The notes under the pieces were generated by a model. It had not been told where the DNA came from and searched no databases. It saw only the letters and a list, made by a program, of their open reading frames with translations. The position numbers and the translations under genes were made by a program. A stretch of DNA of 64,000 bases from Varanus komodoensis (lineage: Eukaryota; Chordata; Lepidosauria; Squamata; Varanidae): positions 17,496,010-17,560,009 of the forward strand of contig NW_025335438.1 in NCBI RefSeq assembly GCF_004798865.1, written 5' to 3'. Position 1 is the stretch's first letter. Each line of letters starts with the position of its first letter. This document shows, one piece after another, positions 58,663 to 64,000 of the stretch.

Positions 58663-61194
58663 TCTAACTGCCCCAGTTGTGCCAGAGGGCTGCTAAGTCC
58701 TGGTTTGCAGCCACAAGCGCATCTTGCATCCCGATTCCCAGCTGGGCCCAAATAGGTGGGCGCTTGGGTAGAAAAAGCATCTTGGAGTAAATGTATTTCG
58801 CCGGTTTTCCTTCTCGCCCGTTCTGGGACCATTCTGGGCTGCCTCGTCCCCTTGGCAATGACCCGAAGGGTTCACCCCTGGGACCGGCTGGCTTTTTCAA
58901 CTCGCGGCTGGGAGAGGGAGGGGGGCGAGCTCCTTCGGGAGGAGACGCCTTTCTGTTTCGGTCCCTTTCCTAAGCGTGGCGTTGGGTGGATGAAGCTGTC
59001 CCAGCAGCGTTATCAGGGCCAGCCACAAATGCCACATGAAAAGCAGCAAACATCCGGAGGGCTTCCTCCAAGCCGCGCTGGCTCTCGAGACCAGCCAAAG
59101 GAAAGAAAGGATGGGTGGGGGCCGTATATATATCACTGCATGGATTTCGCAGGAGAATGTGCAACGCAATATGCTGCCTATACAGACACAATAAGTGGCA
59201 CAACGTCGCGGGCACATGCCCCTTTTTTCTGTATCGCTAAATACTCCAGCATTCACCCCACACTTCCTTCCTCTTCAAACCCACCAGGCTGTAGTCATCT
59301 AGCGCGGGTCTTTGTCCCCTTAACTGGAGCTTTCATATCCCTTATGATTTCCTTGAAATAAATCCATTTTTCAGGATTTAAAAACTGCCTTATATAAGCT
59401 ACCCAGTCCTGGAAGCAACAGTAGGAGAAAAGAAACTATAAGAATTCAAGAAAACGAATTGAAAATCCTACAGCTGAGAAATAGGGATGCTGCAATCGCG
59501 TGCTTACTCTTTAAGAGATAGTCTTGTTAGACTTCGGCGTAGGGGTTGCGTTGCCCAGTCAAGGGTCATTTATTTAGGGTTAGCCCCACTGAGTCCAGTG
59601 GGATTCCTTTGCCCTAAGCAACAGTTTCTGCTCGGTTGAAAGTGGCTTAGAACTTACACTGCCTCTTAAATGAACAAGACTGGGAAGCAGGAAATCGAAG
59701 CTAAAACTTCCCTTCATTCTCAGTTTCCCTTTTGCAAGCTGAAAATGTTAGCATCCTAAGTCAGAGAGTCGTTGAGAGCCAGGGGAAAGTCTCCCCTTCG
59801 GGAACAAGGGAGGCTACGCGAAAAGAAATGAAGTCGAGAACGCTGCTGATTTATTTGAGTGGCCTCGCCGTGCTCCGTCGTTTTATCTAGCTATAAGGCT
59901 CTCCCTTTTTTCCTACTGGGGAGCGCTGACAAACAGACCGGAACGTGAAACTTATTCCAGTATTTGGGAGTTCGCAAGCCAAACTGAGGGGATCTTTTTC
60001 CTCACGCATCTTCTGTTGGTCTGTGGTGGGAGGGGGAGCTGAGGAGTATGAGTTTGAGTTATGGCACTTTGTAGTATTAATAATGCTAATAATTGAGGGT
60101 CTATTTGTGGTGTTTTGCATGAGGTTGAAAGGAACAGTTGCAGCCCTTTTTGAGAGTTCATTCTAGGATGGCAGCTGAAGATCTATGTGAGATTTAACAG
60201 GTTATTTATCCCATGTATCTACTGCAGTTCACCAAGAGGATTTCAATTAATGTTGGCCCATACCCTTTAACATACGCTTTCTTCAGGGCAAATGTAATTG
60301 AAGTCAATGGGATTTCCAAGTCAAATGCATTTAGGTTCAAGAGGCTAACCCGTACCTGGACTGGGGACTGGATGTCCTGGATGTGATACGACCAAAGTGA
60401 AGTACTTTACAATTCAGTTTGATGTCAGTGGAAGAGAAATCAATAAAACATACAGCCCAAAGCTACCCATTTTCTCTCAGAATCTATCCCCGCCGTTTTT
60501 AATGTCATGAACTCCCAACTAAGTGGCCTTAAGCGTTTTGCCTAAAATGAACTTCTCTTTGGCTAGAAGTTACCTGCTTTACTTTCTTAGGGTTCACACA
60601 ATACTCCAACATTTCCATTTTTATCTTTAAAAAAATCAAACAAAGGTAGTTATCCTGTCCTTATTTAAAACATCTAAAATTTAGTTCATTGGAATATTGT
60701 TATGATTATTTCCAGAGACATTCAAATTAGGTTCTGCAAGTTATGCAATGATTGAGCCTGCAGCTTTCCCTAGCATACCTGGTTTCTGAATGTACTTAAA
60801 CCCCCCTAAGTATATTAAGAACTTGATAATAACTGTCAGTCTTAAGGTCTAACACTGATTTCTCTTTGATAGCAGTGGTACTGGCAGTAAATCCCCTATC
60901 AGTTGCATCACAGTCATTCCACACATCTTTCTCAAGCACCCTTGAGCTAAACTAAGCTCTACTAATTAGTTTTCCAAGTGTCAAGTTAGTGAACTAGACA
61001 GACTTTGCTCTCAATTAAATTAGTGTGAAACTGTAGCTCTGCTTTTAATATTATGAGATCTCTGTTTTATTTCCATGAGAGGAGAATCCAAAAGAAAGAA
61101 GGTAAAATTCACATGTAAGGATTAGCTACACATAGCTAGCTGGAGCAACTCAGTGGCAAGAAAGCATGCACAGCTCTTCTCACTCATTAACCTT

Positions 61195-61234
61195 CATCAA
61201 CAACCCAAGAATATTAATTCCTGGGTTGTTGATG
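61195..61234. repeat. Perfect-arm hairpin (CATCAACAACCCA)
   Basis: CATCAACAACCCA (61195-61207) and TGGGTTGTTGATG (61222-61234) are exact reverse complements separated by 14 nt. Similar 'caacaaccca' words recur at about 61440-61450 and 61600, so this may be part of an unnamed repeat. Confidence 0.75.
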
Positions 61235-61314
61235 TGACTTTTGAACCCAGATCTATGAGCTGTTGAAAGACAAACAGGCCCAGAGTGTTAATCTGGTGCT
61301 ATTGACTGAAATTT

Positions 61315-61361
61315 CTTGTTTATAGAAATATAGAAAGACTTGTTTATAGAAATATAGAAAG
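61315..61361. repeat. Tandem duplication, 24-bp unit
   Basis: 'cttgtttatagaaatataga' plus four further bases occurs twice in direct succession. Confidence 0.88.
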
Positions 61362-61829
61362 TGGAATACACAAGCATGGGGGAAGCAGCATAGTCACTCT
61401 GGGTCAGTTTGCTGTTGGGTTAAAACAATGAGTTTGGCCCTCAACAACCCAGAATTCTGAATATGAACACTGCATTAAATAATACAGGAACAGAGCATTC
61501 TTAGGTTGTTTATGAAAGCTGATACAAAATGGATGTGGTAAGTGGCTGGGAGGCAGTGTGCTCCCTTGTCTGGTCCACCCCCATCAATTCATGGGTTAAT
61601 CAACCCACAAACTGGCATTCATGCAGTTCAGTCAGTTTCACACATTGTTCTGAATTCCAGAACCTAGTGGAGACCTGGTATAGTCCCAGATCTCGCCCTC
61701 AGTGCATAAAACCTCCTTGAGAATTTTGGAATTGAGCAGTACAAAAATGATTTTTTTTAAAGTTTCCCGCACTATAGTGCTCCAACAGGGTTCCTTCATT
61801 TTAATGGGATGCTTATTGATTTGCTTTTT

Positions 61830-61930
61830 TATAGCCCACCTTGCATCCTAGGAACTGAGGTGCAATGTGGATGGTTTCCCCTCTTCATCAGTTTGCCCTC
61901 AAAGAGGCCCTGTGAGAGTAGGCCCTTTAC
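61830..61930 (-). mobile_element. CORE-SINE/L2 tail fragment
   Basis: The plus strand reads 'tatagcccaccttgcatcctaggaactgaggtgcaatgtgg' and 'tttgccctcaaagaggccctgtgagagtaggcc', the tail and core of a squamate CORE-SINE in reverse. Confidence 0.5.
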
Positions 61931-62657
61931 AAGACTGCTGCTATCACACTTTTATTCTCCCTTTCTGGTGATAAGAGTTTAGGAGTGAATATAGGACAGA
62001 AACCCATCCATTTCTGCTGACTGAGTTCACTGCAGACACATGAATAGGATCTAGAGCTACAAACATATATGCACTTACCTCGGAGTAGTAGTATTTGTCA
62101 TGGTGGGACTCACTTCTGCATATAGGATTGTGAAATCAGAAGTGGATCTCATTGAACTGGGTGGGGCTCCCTGGTAAGCATACACAGGATGACAACCTTG
62201 GAAGGGAAGGCATTCTGCAAAAGGCAATGTGAAGACTGCAGCACTTTCTGTTCAGGAGGTTGTTCCATTTTCAGTGCAGTTTAGGATTATAGCTGCCAAA
62301 ACGAAATGAAATAAACAAAGCAAATAAAAATGGAAAATGAAAAGAAACCAACTAAACACAACCAGAACGAAACAGTGCAGCCCAAATCCTATTCATGATT
62401 CACTCAGGGAGGCATGCTCACAAGTCCACCAGCAGCAAATTTACAGCTATGGAACCCAATACCACACACATTTACTCAGAAGTATGTATGATTTGTCTTA
62501 ATAAGGTTTACTTTTATTTAAACATGCATCGCTACATATCAAAGACGATGAGGAAGCAAAGTAAATGATCTCTCTGTTGTGGCTTATTCCCAGATAAACC
62601 AACCAACTGATAAGCAGATGTGTTTCCTGAGTGTTTGTCTGCTCCACCCTTCTACAT

Positions 62658-62660
<3 letters not shown>

Positions 62661-62689
<29 letters not shown>
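62661..62689. repeat. (GT)n microsatellite
   Basis: About 14 GT units followed by a G-rich run. Confidence 0.95.
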
Positions 62690-63612
62690 GTGGGGTGGGG
62701 GAGTTGACATGAATAATCAAGTATAATCCTCATAAGACTAAAACTCTTCACCAGAGATGTTAATTCTGCTCCACCCCACAAAAAGTTTGTTGAAGATTGT
62801 GTGACATGGTACACTGCTAAAGAAATGTTGCAGACATGTCAGTGGCATTAATTTTACTGACTACGTTCAGTTATTTAGTTCATGCTTACTGCACTACAAA
62901 CCAATGTAAGTCTACTCATGAGGGATTTATGGGGGTCGCTCTCAAGTCAGTGGGCATAATGCTGCAACTTTAGTGAAATTTATCATTGGGCTCTTCTTTT
63001 ACTTAGAAACAAATTCTCTGATTTTAAAGGTGCTCTGTGCCAAGTAGGGCCACAATCTGATAGACATTTACTTGGAAGACAAGTACATTTACCTGGGAGA
63101 CAGTTACTGATTGAGATTGCATAAGATTGCATTTTGCATTAACCACATTATAGATGTTACAGCTTCAAGAATGGCAAAAGTACTCAGATGGTCTGTCACA
63201 CCAGTTGCTGGCAATAGCCACAGACTTCATCATATAACCATTCCAATGCCATATTTATTTGTCCTATTTTAATTTGTGTTATTTATTGCTGATTTTCCTC
63301 ACAATGTGATGCCCCAAAGCTTGCAAGTTTGGATAAGAAATGTAACACTATGAATATTGCTCAGAAATCACTAAACCCACATCAGGAGGTCACATGTTAT
63401 TGCAAGAAGGAATCTGCTTAGAAATCCCAGAAATTGTTGGGACAGGATGTAATCAGTGGTGATGTAAAGTATTCTGCATGTGTTCAAAAGTAAGCTGTTA
63501 ATTACATAATTTAAGTTCTGAATCTTGACACTGGAGATAGGCTCCAGGATCATGTGCTATTGTATCTGTCCCAGATTAGGTATGCATGCAAAGCTCAAAT
63601 TGATTTAGGGTA

Positions 63613-63740
63613 CAATCCTATGCATGTTTAGATGGAAAAGGGCCTGCAGTGTCCATCATGCTCCAGTCATGCTGACTGGGCCATGCTGGAGGATGTAGGC
63701 CTTTTTCTTCTTGGTCTAAACATACATGAAATTGCATTTG
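63613..63740. repeat. Foldback element, type B, full-length
   Basis: The left arm is CAATCCTATGCATGTTTAGA and continues 'tggaaaagggcctgcagtgtcc'. The right arm, reverse-complemented, contains CATGTATGTTTAGACC and continues 'aagaagaaaaaggcctacatcc'. Both arms extend about 50 bp to a short central loop (ctccagtcatgctgactggg). It is the best full-length type B copy in the window. Confidence 0.75.
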
Positions 63741-64000
63741 TAAGTGGATTATTCAAGTTTACTTCTGTTCAAAAATGTTTCCCTGGCCTGATTGAACAGA
63801 GTTGGAAAATCTCCACTCTGCCCCTTGCAGTATCACTGTCTTTCAGATTAACACATGATTCCCTTTGAACATTGTTTGCTGAAGTGATGGGAGTCAGACA
63901 AGAGTTAGCCCTTGGAGCCACAGTCAGAAAACAAGAATCTAAATAAATGTGTTGGGGGGATTGCTAGTCTCACTTCAGATAACCTATTTAAAGAAGAAGC

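Larger units (their letters stand above)
56860..59900. promoter_or_regulatory. CpG-rich block upstream of SOX17
   Basis: From about 56860 to 59900 CpG dinucleotides are frequent, in contrast with the CpG-poor flanks; examples are 56870-56935, 57110-57210, 57690-57800 and 58080-58160. It lies 2-5 kb upstream of the SOX17 promoter. It has long but unconvincing open frames on both strands and no recognisable protein. It could be an alternative upstream SOX17 promoter (mouse Sox17 has upstream noncoding exons), a divergent noncoding RNA start, or a regulatory island. It is partly invaded by a SINE (57505-57620) and a foldback (58575-58662). Confidence 0.55.
59575..63130. repeat. Cluster of type A foldback remnants
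   Basis: I see type A sequence at about 59575-59625 (gccccactgagtccagtgggatt), 60290-60345 (gtaattgaagtcaatgggat), 62064-62132 (gcacttacctcggagtagtag..gggactcacttctgcatataggattgtg), 62140-62195 (cattgaactgggtggggctc), 62465-62500 (cacatttactcagaagtatg), 62880-62960 and 63050-63130. They are independent, unevenly decayed copies. Confidence 0.6.

Noticed and set aside
58756-59361. 201-residue plus-strand frame
   Set aside because: Again inside CpG-rich DNA, with no motif or splice support. A noncoding transcript is possible but a protein is not supported.

Overview
The window is vertebrate nuclear DNA, almost certainly from a squamate reptile and probably a lizard. The evidence is a Sauria-type tRNA SINE with a BovB-like CTTTACCTTTAC end, a second tRNA-SINE with a CORE/MIR-like middle, a third tRNA-SINE of the 'TGGCTCAG..GTAGAGCAT' type, L2 and CR1 LINEs, young L1 copies, a Penelope-like relic, several hAT and pogo-type DNA elements, and many short foldback elements. 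There is no prokaryotic content, no operon, no CRISPR array and no tRNA or rRNA gene that I can see.

Only two protein-coding genes are supported, both on the minus strand. At the left edge is the 5' coding part of RP1, the photoreceptor-axoneme doublecortin protein. Its first coding exon lies at 3750-4394 and the next exon at 288-459; the large later exons lie beyond the left edge. At 52743-55012 is a complete two-exon SOX17 of 399 residues, with the intron splitting the HMG box as in other SoxF genes. SOX17 followed by RP1 in the same orientation is the order seen in mammals, so the 48 kb between them is a conserved neighbourhood.

Layout by region. 1-4.4 kb: RP1 exons and intron, with a long GA/CT microsatellite beside the exon 3 acceptor. 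4.4-52 kb: a gene desert filled with repeats. It holds an L2 copy broken by a 100-N assembly gap with suspicious flanking duplications (10.8-12.1 kb), SINEs and an L2 relic (15.8-17.2 kb), more SINEs (20.3-21.6 and 30.6-31.0 kb), an L2 split by a pogo-type element carrying a CpG-rich interior (34.3-35.3 kb), a small hAT (36.9 kb), two L1 copies of which one is a textbook 5'-inverted (twin-primed) insertion (38.9-41.3 kb), a Penelope-like relic (41.6-42.4 kb), a hAT with a transposase N-terminal remnant (46.9-47.7 kb) and a third L1 with perfect target duplications (48.9-49.8 kb). 52.4-55.4 kb: SOX17 in a CpG-rich block with CCAAT, GC-box and TTTAAA promoter elements. 56.9-59.9 kb: a second CpG-rich block upstream of SOX17, with no convincing coding region, possibly an alternative promoter or regulatory island. 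59.9-64 kb: AT-richer sequence with many small foldback repeats.

SOX17 and RP1 are neighbours by synteny only; nothing suggests shared function. I found no convincing undescribed biological system. The most useful observations are the modular foldback families that cluster on the SOX17 side, the upstream CpG island, the diverged SOX17 C-terminus, the mobile-element insertion histories and the likely assembly error. All family identities come from reading the sequence, not from database searches.
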